From the NCBI GenBank assembly GCA_000404785.1, contig ASNI01000010.1:1-61515 (forward strand): 61,515 nucleotides of DNA, written 5' to 3'. Shown here piece after piece: positions 7,877-17,185 of the stretch. Numbering within the stretch: the stretch's first letter is position 1; every line of letters starts with the position of its first letter. Under the pieces are notes generated by a model. It was not told the DNA's origin and ran no database searches. It was given only the letters and a program-made list of their open reading frames with translations. A program made the position numbers and the translations under genes. The DNA comes from Cloacimonetes bacterium SCGC AAA252-N17. Lineage in GTDB: Bacteria > Cloacimonadota > Cloacimonadia > JGIOTU-2.

Positions 7877-8602
7877 ATGAAAATCGAGCTATTTCCTATG
7901 ATAAAATTCTATAAAAAAGTCGGATCAACAAATGCGCTCGCCATCAAATTTTTGGAAGACTCGACTTTCCAAAAAAATTTCGTTATTTGCGCTGGGGAGC
8001 AAACAAACGGAGTCGGAAGACTTGAGAGAATCTGGTACTCACCGGTCGGTGGTTTGTGGTTTACTCTTGCATTTCCCTGTAATAAATTTCACTCATCTAT
8101 AACGCTTTTTACAGGAGTGGTCATTCATAAGGTTCTTAGTTCTGTCTTTCCTGAACTCACCTTTTCGATCAAGTGGGCTAATGATATATTTGTAAATAAT
8201 AAAAAACTCGGCGGAATTCTCACTTCTTCCAACAAAAACGGCACAGTGATCGGTATTGGTATAGACTGTAATATCATAGAAATTCCCGATCATCTTAAAG
8301 AAACTGCAACCTCGCTTCTAATTGAAACTAATAGAAAATTAGTCTTAAAGAAGCTCCTAAAAGTAATTTTAAAAACCTTTGAAGAGAATTTTTATCTTTT
8401 CAATGAAAAAGGGTTTCCCCATTTCGTTGAGTATTTCAATCAACATCATTACCTTGCACATAAAAGAGTGCTAATTTGTTCGAGTGAGAATCAAATTGTG
8501 GGAATTGTCAAAGGTGTTACAAAAGATGGTATGCTTATACTGGATACCGAGAAAGGATTGCAGAGCATTCTGTCAGCAGATAAGATTGACATTATAACCT
8601 GA
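7877..8602 (+). CDS. birA: Biotin-[acetyl-CoA-carboxylase] ligase
   Basis: 241 residues. It has the biotin protein ligase fold with KKVGSTN near residue 13, the biotinyl-AMP loop as GVGRLERIWYSP (usually GRGRxGRxW), IKWANDIFVNNKKLGGIL (usually KWPND...KxxGIL) and a small C-terminal SH3-like domain. There is no N-terminal helix-turn-helix, so it should only attach biotin and not repress transcription. An in-frame ATG seven codons in (7898) is an alternative start. The enzyme biotinylates acceptor proteins such as carboxylase or decarboxylase carrier subunits. Confidence 0.9.
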   Translation: MKIELFPMIKFYKKVGSTNALAIKFLEDSTFQKNFVICAGEQTNGVGRLERIWYSPVGGLWFTLAFPCNKFHSSITLFTGVVIHKVLSSVFPELTFSIKWANDIFVNNKKLGGILTSSNKNGTVIGIGIDCNIIEIPDHLKETATSLLIETNRKLVLKKLLKVILKTFEENFYLFNEKGFPHFVEYFNQHHYLAHKRVLICSSENQIVGIVKGVTKDGMLILDTEKGLQSILSADKIDIIT

Positions 8603-8623
8603 GTTCTGCGTTTGTACACTCAT

Positions 8624-8700
8624 GCCCCGGTAGCTCAGATGGATAGAGCAGCGGTTTCCTAAACCGTTGGTCGGAGGTTCGAATCCTCTCCGGGGTACCA
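8624..8700 (+). tRNA. tRNA-Arg (anticodon CCU)
   Basis: 77 bases with a full cloverleaf. Acceptor GCCCCGG pairs with CCGGGGT (one G-T). The anticodon arm GCGGT-TTCCTAA-ACCGT has CCT in the loop, and the T-arm is GGAGG-TTCGAAT-CCTCT. CCA is encoded. It decodes AGG. It follows birA by 21 bases. Confidence 0.97.
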
Positions 8701-8907
8701 TTTTTGATAGAACGCAGATGGACGCGGATTTAACTGATCTGCGCAGATCAAAGAAATGAAAGAATATTATATTCTATCCCGGATCATTCCCTTCACAACA
8801 GACTCGTTATTTCAAAAGATAGGGAACAAGACTCATCTTTTCAAGCTGAGTCGGGTGAAGCCTTATCTCAAAATATTTTCTCTGTGTTCTCTGTGGTAAT
8901 TATTAGA

Positions 8908-11379
8908 TTATAATTTGCTATTCTTTAACTTATACATCGTTCTGATCAAGAATGAGGGATCATCTTTCATCTGCCTGAGAAGGTCGATACTTCGTGGTGT
9001 GTCTGTAAGCAAAAATCCTCGTGCAACAATAACACGGATACGCTCCGAAGATGAATTCATGTAATTTTCAAGGAGTTGAACTGCACTATCAGTTTTCATC
9101 TTTCCAAGAGAAGAAAGCACACTGGACACAAACTTTTTCTGATCCAGCATTAATGACAGCGTATCAATAAGAGTCGAATCTCTAAGTTCCCCGATAAGCG
9201 CGAGTGCATTCTTCACAACAACACTATCCTCATTTGCAAGAGCTTGTGGAAGGTATGAACCGAATTCAGAAGATTTTTTTGCAAAATTCAGGATTGCCCT
9301 GTATTCAAGCGAACCTTTTGTATCGAGCTTGTTCCCGAAGATATATTCCGAAGATTCGGCATCTCTGTTCAACAGAATTTCAGCAGCTTTTGCTACTCTT
9401 TTCGTGCTGCTTCCCACTCCCCATTCAGAAGCGATCGAGAAGATCTCTTTAATTGAAGCAAGGGAATCTACTGATGAAGCATCTTCTTCAGCTTTTTCTT
9501 CCACCGCAGCTACCTCTTCGACAATCATGAGCGTATCCCAGCCAACGCCATAAGTCCCATAAGACCACTTTGCATCATTTTGATACTTTTCATGATATCC
9601 GCTTGTGTCTGATGATATTGGATAAATATCGTTTCCTCCTGTATCGAGAAAAATACCTATACTTCCAGTATTTCGAGCAGTATTAGCATAACCAAAGTTA
9701 CTGGATACGTTCCTCTCGTATCTGTCATTTCCTGAAGCATCGAGGAACAGTGCAACGGAATTAGTTAGCCCCAATCCGTTTCCACCCTCGATAGAATAAA
9801 TATCATTTCCTTTTCTGTCTATCAGATAGCCAACCGCATAATCATGTGCAGCTCCCTGCCCGGGTCCATGCTTGGAATAGTAATGATCCTCGCCCTCTTC
9901 ATCATACAGAAATCCGCCTGCAAGATGGATGCCGCTTCCCTGCGGATAATACACTGCAGAGTAAAAATCATTTCCTGCCTTGTCTATGATGATCCCGAGA
10001 GCATACCAGTAAGCAACCGCCTGACTGTACACTGCTCCCTGGTAGACATCATTACCAAGCCGGTCATAAAGCACTCCTATTCCACCTCCAAGATAAGGAC
10101 GTACCCCGAAGCCAAAGCCCTGCGACAGCGATCGATGATCAAATGGCGCAAGGGGAACGTGCAGATACTTTCCGCCTGCATAATACATATCGCTTCCATC
10201 GGTATCGATAAGAAATCCTGCTGCGAGCGGACCTGCAAATCCTTCTCCAAGCTCAGTTGTGGAATAGTGATCACAACCCTTTTCATCAATAAGCAGATTT
10301 AAACCGAAGGTTGCTGCTGCTATGCTGTTCAAGCCACCTTTATAAATATCATTCCCATCAATGTCATGAGCGAGAAGATAGCCCAAAAAAGAACGGAGTG
10401 TGTAGTCATCTCCAGCATAAACATCATCGCCCATTATATCATAGGAAATTCCTATTCCGGCAAAAACGTGGAACAGATTTCCGATCATATCATTCCGATA
10501 GGTATCATTACCTTGCATATCTATAATCCAGTAAAAAGGATGCTCCCAGTCGGTCTTTATTGGTGCTGCATACATATCATTTCCGGATGGATCAAGAATA
10601 AAAGAAAAACGTTTATCGTATCTGTCAGCTTGTGGAGTGCCAATACACATCAAACCAAAAGAGGAATTGTGTATCATTTTTTTGTCATTCTGAAAACTGA
10701 TGAGCGGCAAATTCTGTTGAAGTATATCAAAGCCCTTTTGTGAAATGTTTGCTGCATACATCAAAAAAGGAAAATCTATCTTCTCAATGATTGGAATTAC
10801 ATCATCCTCAATGCTCAGACTGTCATACTCGGTTATTCCTTGAAGTTGATAAAACTCATCGTAGCGAAGGGAGTCCTCCTCTTCCTGCCAGAGTGAATAC
10901 GAGAGATAATGCAGCATATCTTTATCTTCATGAGATAATTGCTGCCATGCTTTCTGATAAAAATGATCTACAAATTCCCACACATATTCTACATATCCTA
11001 AAATATCCTTCGGCGTTTTTACGTTTTGAGTGAAATATTCTTCAAAAATGGTTTCATCAAAAGAATCTATCCAATTTACCTGAAATAATATATTTGCATA
11101 CTCGCAGATCATTTCAGACGGATCATGCTTCTCGCAAAGCACCTCAGTTTGATCTACAAATATTGGGAATTGGAGTGGATTATTAAGAATATCGACCACG
11201 ATCGGAAGTTTGAATTTCGTATCCCGCGCCCAGTCTTTCAAAAAATTAAGAGACTGAAGCGACATATCATTTTGTTCAAGGAGTGTTTCTATAAGCTCGA
11301 TTTCGGTATTCTTCAATACTTCTGCATTTAGAGTAAAAGTAATGCAGATCAATATTAAAATGATAAATAATTTCTTCAT
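8908..11379 (-). CDS. Exported G-x-D-x-Y repeat protein with HEAT-like C-terminus
   Basis: About 823 residues from the preferred start at 11379, where MKKLFIILILICITFTLNAE is a clean signal peptide; a longer reading to 11430 would bury it. The middle (roughly residues 270-620) holds about a dozen copies of a short motif, GND-x-Y or close variants (GNDMY, GNDTY, GDDVY, GNDIY, GSDMY, GNDVY, GNDFY, GEDHY, GNDRY), spaced about 20-40 residues apart. The acidic turns may bind calcium. The end (about 650-823) has helical HEAT-like repeats (VVKNALALIGELRDSTLI...). I do not recognise a named family. It is probably a periplasmic or surface protein. Confidence 0.75.
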   Translation of the reverse strand: MKKLFIILILICITFTLNAEVLKNTEIELIETLLEQNDMSLQSLNFLKDWARDTKFKLPIVVDILNNPLQFPIFVDQTEVLCEKHDPSEMICEYANILFQVNWIDSFDETIFEEYFTQNVKTPKDILGYVEYVWEFVDHFYQKAWQQLSHEDKDMLHYLSYSLWQEEEDSLRYDEFYQLQGITEYDSLSIEDDVIPIIEKIDFPFLMYAANISQKGFDILQQNLPLISFQNDKKMIHNSSFGLMCIGTPQADRYDKRFSFILDPSGNDMYAAPIKTDWEHPFYWIIDMQGNDTYRNDMIGNLFHVFAGIGISYDIMGDDVYAGDDYTLRSFLGYLLAHDIDGNDIYKGGLNSIAAATFGLNLLIDEKGCDHYSTTELGEGFAGPLAAGFLIDTDGSDMYYAGGKYLHVPLAPFDHRSLSQGFGFGVRPYLGGGIGVLYDRLGNDVYQGAVYSQAVAYWYALGIIIDKAGNDFYSAVYYPQGSGIHLAGGFLYDEEGEDHYYSKHGPGQGAAHDYAVGYLIDRKGNDIYSIEGGNGLGLTNSVALFLDASGNDRYERNVSSNFGYANTARNTGSIGIFLDTGGNDIYPISSDTSGYHEKYQNDAKWSYGTYGVGWDTLMIVEEVAAVEEKAEEDASSVDSLASIKEIFSIASEWGVGSSTKRVAKAAEILLNRDAESSEYIFGNKLDTKGSLEYRAILNFAKKSSEFGSYLPQALANEDSVVVKNALALIGELRDSTLIDTLSLMLDQKKFVSSVLSSLGKMKTDSAVQLLENYMNSSSERIRVIVARGFLLTDTPRSIDLLRQMKDDPSFLIRTMYKLKNSKL

Positions 11380-11509
11380 AATAAACCTTATAAAACAAGT
11401 CTTTTTGCTTTTACCATACGCATCCGCCACCTCCAGTGATTTTCAGAATTGTGTTCCAAAACTACTTCAAGCTCTTTTGCTCGCTCATTTTGTTCTTTAC
11501 TATCCTTTG

Positions 11510-12334
11510 TCATAAAAAAATTTCTCTTATCACTTTTGAAAAACCACTGCACTGATTTGATGCTGTGGTCTTATATCTATTTTTAAGCTCATCGGGCGCA
11601 TTTTTCACAACATAACTATATGCTGTCCACTCCAGAAGCTCGATGTCATTATAATCATTTCCAATGCCAAATGTTTCTTCTCTTGAGATGTCGAGATGCT
11701 CACATAACCATTCGGCAGCATGCCCCTTTGAGACATTTTTCGGGAATATCTCTATCCAAAGAGATTTATGGTCAATGGGTGAAGTTGTCCTGATAACTTT
11801 CAGACCAGGTAATAATTTTCTTATGATCTCAAATTTCTCAACATCCTCCGGAATAACAGCAATTATCTGAGATGCCTTTTCTAAATTTGTCTCGTTTGAA
11901 GAGAGGGGCGAACCGCAGTCCTGATAATAGGAAAATCTACGATCAAAATCATGATTCTCTGTACTGAATTTCTGATAATGGAATTTATGATTATCCGGCA
12001 CGGGCTTGTGGATCATATAATCAATATGGTGAAGATCAAGAGCTTCCCTAACCCGCTTGATCTCATTCTTTGAAAGAAAATGGGAACAGAGAATTTCTTT
12101 TGTGTTCCAGTTCATGATGCCTACGCCGCAGGAAAAAATGATATAATCAAAATGTTGAAAATCGTCTTCAAATATCCTGCTCAAAGAATAGAGAGATCTC
12201 CCTGTCGCAAGAACTCGAACAATCTTCTTTTCACCCAGTTCTTCGAGTATAGCAATATCTTCATCACTCATGGTTTTGTCATGCCTGAGCAAAGTACCGT
12301 CAAGGTCTGTAAAGACAATTTTACATTTCGTCAT
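11510..12334 (-). CDS. HAD-superfamily phosphatase, Cof type
   Basis: About 274 residues from MTKCKIVFTDLDGTLL. Motif I is DLDGT, motif II is the Ser/Thr in VLATGRS, and motif III/IV is GIGNDYNDIELLEWT near the C-terminus. The long cap between motifs II and III is of the IIB (Cof) type. Such enzymes hydrolyse sugar phosphates, flavin precursors or similar small phosphates in the cytoplasm; the substrate cannot be read from sequence. A start two codons earlier (12340) is possible; the longer frame to 12412 runs into the shared promoter region and is unlikely. Confidence 0.85.
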   Translation of the reverse strand: MTKCKIVFTDLDGTLLRHDKTMSDEDIAILEELGEKKIVRVLATGRSLYSLSRIFEDDFQHFDYIIFSCGVGIMNWNTKEILCSHFLSKNEIKRVREALDLHHIDYMIHKPVPDNHKFHYQKFSTENHDFDRRFSYYQDCGSPLSSNETNLEKASQIIAVIPEDVEKFEIIRKLLPGLKVIRTTSPIDHKSLWIEIFPKNVSKGHAAEWLCEHLDISREETFGIGNDYNDIELLEWTAYSYVVKNAPDELKNRYKTTASNQCSGFSKVIREIFL

Positions 12335-12456
12335 GATCATTTTTTGTATAAATCTATAATTGTTAAATTTGATGTAAGCAATATCTTTGTAAATAAATTT
12401 GACCAAATACACATAGGTTGAGAAAGTGGTCGAAGCAACTGAAAAGGATCAAACTT

Positions 12457-13662
12457 ATGGATGTTGATCATATTCGAAAGATAGATAAATGGCTTGGAAT
12501 TCCAATGTGTGCATTTTTCACCGTGCTTTATAAGATACGCACGCTTTTCAAACCTTCACTCCAGAAACCGCTGCAACCAAAAAATATCCTATTTGTTGAA
12601 TTATCAGAGATGGGATCGGCGATCCTTGCCTATTCTGCATTGCAAAAAACTAAAGAGCTCTTTCCTGATTCCAATATCTACTTCCTCATCTTTGAAGAGA
12701 ATAAGGAAAGCGTGTACATCACAGAAGCGATACCAAAAGAAAATGTGCTTACTATTGATTGCTCGAATTTCTCCCGATTTGTCTTTTCCACCCTTTCGGT
12801 TTTAAAAAAATTACACAAAATACCCATTGATACTTATATTGATATGGAGCTTTTTTCCAGAGCAACCAGCATAATCTCTTATCTTTCCGGAGCACATAAT
12901 CGGGTTGGATATTATAAATTCCACATGGAAGGGCTGTATCGTGGAAATTTTCTCACCCATCGGATCACTTACAATCCGCACCAGCATATTTCATATAATT
13001 TCTATAACCTTGTTTATTCGCTTATTGCTCCTTTTGAAGAATATCCAAAACTCAAAAAACATGTTGAGGATATCCCTTACGTGCCACACATTACATCAAC
13101 TGATGTTGCGAAGAGCAATATTTTTTTAAAACTGAAAAAGGAAAATGCAAAGATCAATGCTGGCTCAAAACTCATCATATTTAATCCCAATGCGGGAATA
13201 CTCCCCATACGCGCCTGGCCTCTTGAAAAATACTCCGAGCTGGCAAAACGATTAGTTGAATTAGAGAATACATTTATAGTCATCATAGGAGTAAATGAAG
13301 CGTGTAAAGATGCAAAGGTCATACAAAAGGAAGCTCCCGACAGGATAATTGACCTGACAAATAAAACAACATTGCGAGAAATAATCGACCTTTTTAATAT
13401 TTCTGATGTGCTAGTTACCAACGATTCCGGACCTGCTCATTTTGCAAGTTTAACCCCCATTACGAACATCGTTTTCTTTGGGCCCGAAACTCCAAAATTG
13501 TATGGTCCGCTTGGAAAAAATTGCCACTCTATTTACGCAGATTTCAGTTGCAGCCCGTGTGTAAGCGCCTTCAATCACAGAAAAACAACTTGCAAGGATA
13601 ACCGGTGCGTGAAAGCAATTCCCGTTGATGAGGTTTATGACCTTGTAGTGAAAAACTTATAA
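12457..13662 (+). CDS. Family 9 glycosyltransferase (heptosyltransferase-like)
   Basis: About 401 residues. The family fold is recognisable from KNILFVELSEMGSAILAYSAL near the start, the donor-site segment FNPNAGILPIRAWPLEKYSELAKRL, and VTNDSGPAHFASL, the classic GT9 motif. GT9 enzymes add heptose or related sugars to lipopolysaccharide core in the cytoplasm. The start chosen has AAAAGGA 8 bases before the ATG; an upstream TTG in frame has none. It is divergent from the HAD gene. Cys residues in the late segment CSPCVSAFNHRKTTCKDNRC form an uncommon cluster. Confidence 0.88.
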   Translation: MDVDHIRKIDKWLGIPMCAFFTVLYKIRTLFKPSLQKPLQPKNILFVELSEMGSAILAYSALQKTKELFPDSNIYFLIFEENKESVYITEAIPKENVLTIDCSNFSRFVFSTLSVLKKLHKIPIDTYIDMELFSRATSIISYLSGAHNRVGYYKFHMEGLYRGNFLTHRITYNPHQHISYNFYNLVYSLIAPFEEYPKLKKHVEDIPYVPHITSTDVAKSNIFLKLKKENAKINAGSKLIIFNPNAGILPIRAWPLEKYSELAKRLVELENTFIVIIGVNEACKDAKVIQKEAPDRIIDLTNKTTLREIIDLFNISDVLVTNDSGPAHFASLTPITNIVFFGPETPKLYGPLGKNCHSIYADFSCSPCVSAFNHRKTTCKDNRCVKAIPVDEVYDLVVKNL

Positions 13663-13733
13663 TCCGCAATTTATTTGATGAGCATTTTTTCCCCCGAAAC
13701 AACACTTCTATGAAGTAGGAATATATACCTTTT

Positions 13734-15170
13734 ATGGCATTTACCGGAATGGATCTTACGCGCGGAAGTCTCCTTAAAAACCACATGAAGCTTTCTCTTC
13801 CCATTATGCTCTCAAATTTCTTTCAGACTTTCTACAATCTTACAGATGCATTCTGGCTTGGTAAGCTGGGTGAAAACGCGCGACAAGCTGTTTCTGTGGT
13901 AGGACTTGCTTTCCCGCTGATCTTTTTCTTTTCTTCTTTCGGCTTTGGTTTTGTCATTGCAGGCACTTCCCTTATTGCTCAGTACAGAGGTGCTAATAAG
14001 ATGGAAAAGATGAAAGAGGTGGTCGGGCAATTCGTGCTGATCATAATAATTTTCTCGATAATTTTAGTTGCTGTTGGTTTTCTTTTTATTAATGATATTT
14101 TGCACCTCCTCCAAACTCCGGCTGAGATTTTCGAGCTTGCAAGGCATTTCATTACTATCATTCTTATGGGTATGATATTCATGTTTGTATTTCTTTCATA
14201 TCAGAGCTTTTCTCTCGGGCTGGGTGATACAATCTCCCCCATGAAGATTCAGATCATCTCTGTTGGCTTGAATATAGTCCTTGATCCTCTTATGATATTT
14301 GGAATTGGATTCTTCCCGAGAATGGAAACTATCGGCGCTGCGTGGGCTACACTCATATCACGTGTTATTGCTGCAATCATAGCTATTGTATTTCTTTTCA
14401 GGAAAACTCCTTACATAATACCCAAACTCCCGGACATCAAACCGGCAAAAGAGATGCTGACGAGAATATTGAGGATCAGCATACCCGCTTCCCTCGCACA
14501 ATCCATGACCAGCTTCGGCTTCATTATCCTTCAGGGATTTGTAAACTCCTTTGGTACTGTTGTCATGTCTGCATACGCAATAAATAATCGTATCATCAAT
14601 TTCTTCATGATGCCTGCAATGGGAATTAGCAATGGGCTTTCCTCGATAATCGGGCAAAATATTGGTGCCCAAAAGACCAAGAGAGCAGAGAAAAGTGTAG
14701 GCGTCGCTTTCCGGCTTGTTTTTGCAATGATGTTTACCGGTTCCGTTCTCGTGTATTTTTTTGGTGGTTCTATTACAAAATTTTTTATTAATGATCCTTT
14801 GGTCATCGATGTTGGTCGTAGAATGTTCAAAGTGACACCTATCGCTGCGTTTCTTTTCGGAATACTTTTTGTTTTCATCGGTGCGTTCAATGGTTCCGGG
14901 CATACAAAACCGGTCATGCTGCTCAATATTGTTCGCCTTTGGGTGATCAGAATTCCTCTTGTATATATTCTTTCAGGCACCGTTTTGCATATCGCCTTCC
15001 TCAAGGATAGTTTTCTCTATCCCTTGCTGCACCGCCTGTCACTCCCACTTTTAACATATCCTTACGAATCGCTCTGGTGGTCGATGGTGGTAAGTAATAG
15101 CATTTGCTGTGTCATTGCATACCTGATCTATAAAAGAGGAACATGGAAAAAGCCAAAGATCAACGCATGA
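13734..15170 (+). CDS. MATE-family efflux transporter
   Basis: 478 residues with twelve predicted membrane helices in two homologous halves. The start (LPIMLSNFFQTFYNLTDAFWLGKLG) and middle (SIPASLAQSMTSFGFIILQGFVNSFGT) match the MATE pattern. These inner-membrane proteins export cationic drugs or metabolites in exchange for Na+ or H+. In an organism with Rnf and Mrp pumps, Na+ coupling is plausible but not shown. A second ATG at 13749 could be the true start; neither has a strong RBS. Confidence 0.93.
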   Translation: MAFTGMDLTRGSLLKNHMKLSLPIMLSNFFQTFYNLTDAFWLGKLGENARQAVSVVGLAFPLIFFFSSFGFGFVIAGTSLIAQYRGANKMEKMKEVVGQFVLIIIIFSIILVAVGFLFINDILHLLQTPAEIFELARHFITIILMGMIFMFVFLSYQSFSLGLGDTISPMKIQIISVGLNIVLDPLMIFGIGFFPRMETIGAAWATLISRVIAAIIAIVFLFRKTPYIIPKLPDIKPAKEMLTRILRISIPASLAQSMTSFGFIILQGFVNSFGTVVMSAYAINNRIINFFMMPAMGISNGLSSIIGQNIGAQKTKRAEKSVGVAFRLVFAMMFTGSVLVYFFGGSITKFFINDPLVIDVGRRMFKVTPIAAFLFGILFVFIGAFNGSGHTKPVMLLNIVRLWVIRIPLVYILSGTVLHIAFLKDSFLYPLLHRLSLPLLTYPYESLWWSMVVSNSICCVIAYLIYKRGTWKKPKINA

Positions 15171-15250
15171 TCATCTATGCAAACAGGAATTAAACAACTC
15201 AAGTTTCGCAGTAGATATTAAGAAAGGTTAAATATGATTTTTTTAGTAAT

Positions 15251-15266
15251 TTCCACTCCTGTGGAA
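15251..15266. other. Small hairpin upstream of the symporter
   Basis: TTCCAC-TCCT-GTGGAA is a perfect 6-bp hairpin 50 bases before the GTG start of the sodium:solute symporter. There is no T-tract. It may be an operator or a 5' UTR structure; nothing more can be said. Confidence 0.3.
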
Positions 15267-15315
15267 TTTCAGTGAAATAATATATAAACACATTAACTAC
15301 CTTGGAGGTAAACCG

Positions 15316-16755
15316 GTGGAACAATATATCTTTTTTGCGGTTTATGCGTTATTCCTTTTAGGAATTGGTTTGTATGGCATGAAACGCTCAAAAACCTTTA
15401 ATGATTACTTTTTGGGATCGCGTTCAATAGGGCCATGGCTTTCTGCTTTTACCTATGGAACTGCTTATTTTAGTGCTGTTTTACTTATAGGATTTGCCGG
15501 CAAACTCGGTTGGGGTTTTGGTTTTTCATCTCTCTGGGTTGCAATCGGGAATACTGTTGTTGGAACGTTTTTAGTCTGGTTACTTGTAGGTAAAAGGATC
15601 AGAAGAGCTTCACACGAGCTGAATATCTATACTATGCCTGAATATTTACACGCTCGCTATAACTCTCATTTCCTAAAGATTTTTAGTGCGATTGCCATCT
15701 TTATTTTCCTTATCCCCTATGCTGCTTCAGTGTTCCTGGGTTTGAGCTATTTATTTGAGATTACTTTCAAAATGAATTTTGTTCTCATTCTTGTTATTAT
15801 GGCAGGGCTTACAAGTATTTATATGATATTAGGAGGATATCGCTCCATCGCAATTGTCGATCTTATTCAGGGAATTGTGATGATCGCTGGTGTTACTTTG
15901 ATGGTTTATTTTGGGATCACGCGTGCCGGTGGACTTACTGCAATCACGGCAAAACTTAACAGCATTAATCCTAAACTCACCGGATTCATTGGACCTCCTG
16001 GATTTTTTCCACTCTTTTATATCGTTGTCATAACCAGCGTTGCTCCTTTTGCCATGCCGCAACTTGTCCAAAAATTTTATTCAGTGAAAGATGATAAATC
16101 TATCCGTATTGGCATGATCGTTTCTACGATATTTGCAATAATTATTACTGGAGCTGCCTACTTCACGGGCTCTCTTACAAGAGTCTTTATCAACTCCCAG
16201 AAATATCCCGAGATTTTCTCGAACGGACGCCCAATGGTTGATAAGTTAATTCCAATTTTTATTAGAGATGTCATTCCTTCCGGTGTGTCATTTGTGATAT
16301 TGCTGCTTGTTCTTACCGCATCAATGTCCACTCTTGCATCGCTTATATTTGTGTCAGCTTCGGCAATTGTAAAAGATCTGTATCATGGTTATTCAAAGAA
16401 GCTCATTCCTGATGCTAAGTTAAATTTACTGATGAGGATATTCTGCGGAGTTTTTATTATAATTTCAGTCATTTTTGCCGTTCTCAGACCCGCTATTATC
16501 CTGACGATGCTTTTAATTTCTTGGGGTGCTATCGCAGCAACATTTCTTGCACCTTTCCTTTATGGACTTTTTTGGAAAAGAGCAAACAAATATGCTGCTA
16601 TTATCAGTTCAATATGCGGTATCTCTATCACCATGATACTTTTCTTCATCCTTCCTCCCTCCAAAATTCCATTTATCGCAACACTTGGCATGGGAATTCC
16701 AATGATATTGTTTCCAATTATTGTTTGGCTGACTCAGAGAAAATCTAATGAATAA
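15316..16755 (+). CDS. Sodium:solute symporter (SSS family)
   Basis: 479 residues with about 13 membrane helices. It begins with a periplasmic N-terminus and FLGSRSIGPWLSAFTYGTAYFSAVLLIGFAGK, the conserved first region of SSS transporters. GGYRSIAIVDLIQGIVM, about residue 175, is the Na+ site region. The family imports proline, pantothenate, sugars or carboxylates with Na+; the solute here is not predictable. The start is GTG with a strong GGAGG 8 bases upstream. Confidence 0.92.
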   Translation: MEQYIFFAVYALFLLGIGLYGMKRSKTFNDYFLGSRSIGPWLSAFTYGTAYFSAVLLIGFAGKLGWGFGFSSLWVAIGNTVVGTFLVWLLVGKRIRRASHELNIYTMPEYLHARYNSHFLKIFSAIAIFIFLIPYAASVFLGLSYLFEITFKMNFVLILVIMAGLTSIYMILGGYRSIAIVDLIQGIVMIAGVTLMVYFGITRAGGLTAITAKLNSINPKLTGFIGPPGFFPLFYIVVITSVAPFAMPQLVQKFYSVKDDKSIRIGMIVSTIFAIIITGAAYFTGSLTRVFINSQKYPEIFSNGRPMVDKLIPIFIRDVIPSGVSFVILLLVLTASMSTLASLIFVSASAIVKDLYHGYSKKLIPDAKLNLLMRIFCGVFIIISVIFAVLRPAIILTMLLISWGAIAATFLAPFLYGLFWKRANKYAAIISSICGISITMILFFILPPSKIPFIATLGMGIPMILFPIIVWLTQRKSNE

Positions 16756-16850
16756 ATGATCAGCTTAAGCAGCGAATTCTTCTAAGTAAGCCCAAGTGGT
16801 TGCCACCAGTACACTAAAAATTACTTTCAATCAATTGAGAGAAATTATAT

Positions 16851-17048
16851 TTATTTTAACCTAATTAAAACCTCTTTAGTTGGCATAACATCACCATAAA
16901 GACCAAATATTCGTGCGAGATATAATTCGTGTTCAAGTCTATCAAGAGCGGCACAACCATCCCATACCATAACTACATGGAAGTCCATCTGCATTAAGCA
17001 TTCGGCGGTATTCCCAGCACAAACATACCTTGAGCAGTCATGGACCAC
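16851..17048 (-). pseudogene. 3' remnant of an isochorismatase-like hydrolase
   Basis: The 65-residue frame reads CAGNTAECLMQMDFHVVMVWDGCAAL and then a run of helix ending YGDVMPTKEVLIRL. This matches only the C-terminal third of isochorismatase/cysteine-hydrolase proteins (a full protein is about 180-230 residues), including the usual TA...GY-VVV-D-C segment. The N-terminal Asp-Lys part is missing. The break coincides with the palindrome at 17035-17058, so an inserted repeat probably replaced the 5' part. Confidence 0.65.
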
Positions 17049-17058
17049 TCCATGACTG
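17035..17058. repeat. Perfect 10-bp palindrome shared with repeat copy B
   Basis: CAGTCATGGA-CCAC-TCCATGACTG. The same arms occur near 5725-5746 with a TTGG loop, there at the end of repeat copy B. GGGCTAAAGCCC, a second palindrome, follows within about 30 bases. Together with the truncated gene next to it, this looks like a solitary end of the dispersed repeat family. Confidence 0.55.
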
Positions 17059-17185
17059 AAACGAAATCCACACTAATGGGCTAAAGCCCTGATTGCCCAT
17101 TTTTCTATATCACCGAGTTAATAAGGGTTGAACATGTTCAGCCATTATCATTATTTCTTTTCGTGTTAATTCGTGGTTTAACATC

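Noticed and set aside
9844..10743. Plus-strand frames antisense to the G-x-D-x-Y repeat protein
   Set aside because: Shadows of a repetitive gene; Cys/His/Ile-rich with no RBS.
14358..15004. Long frames antisense to the MATE gene
   Set aside because: They mirror a well-supported transporter and show only composition-driven residues.
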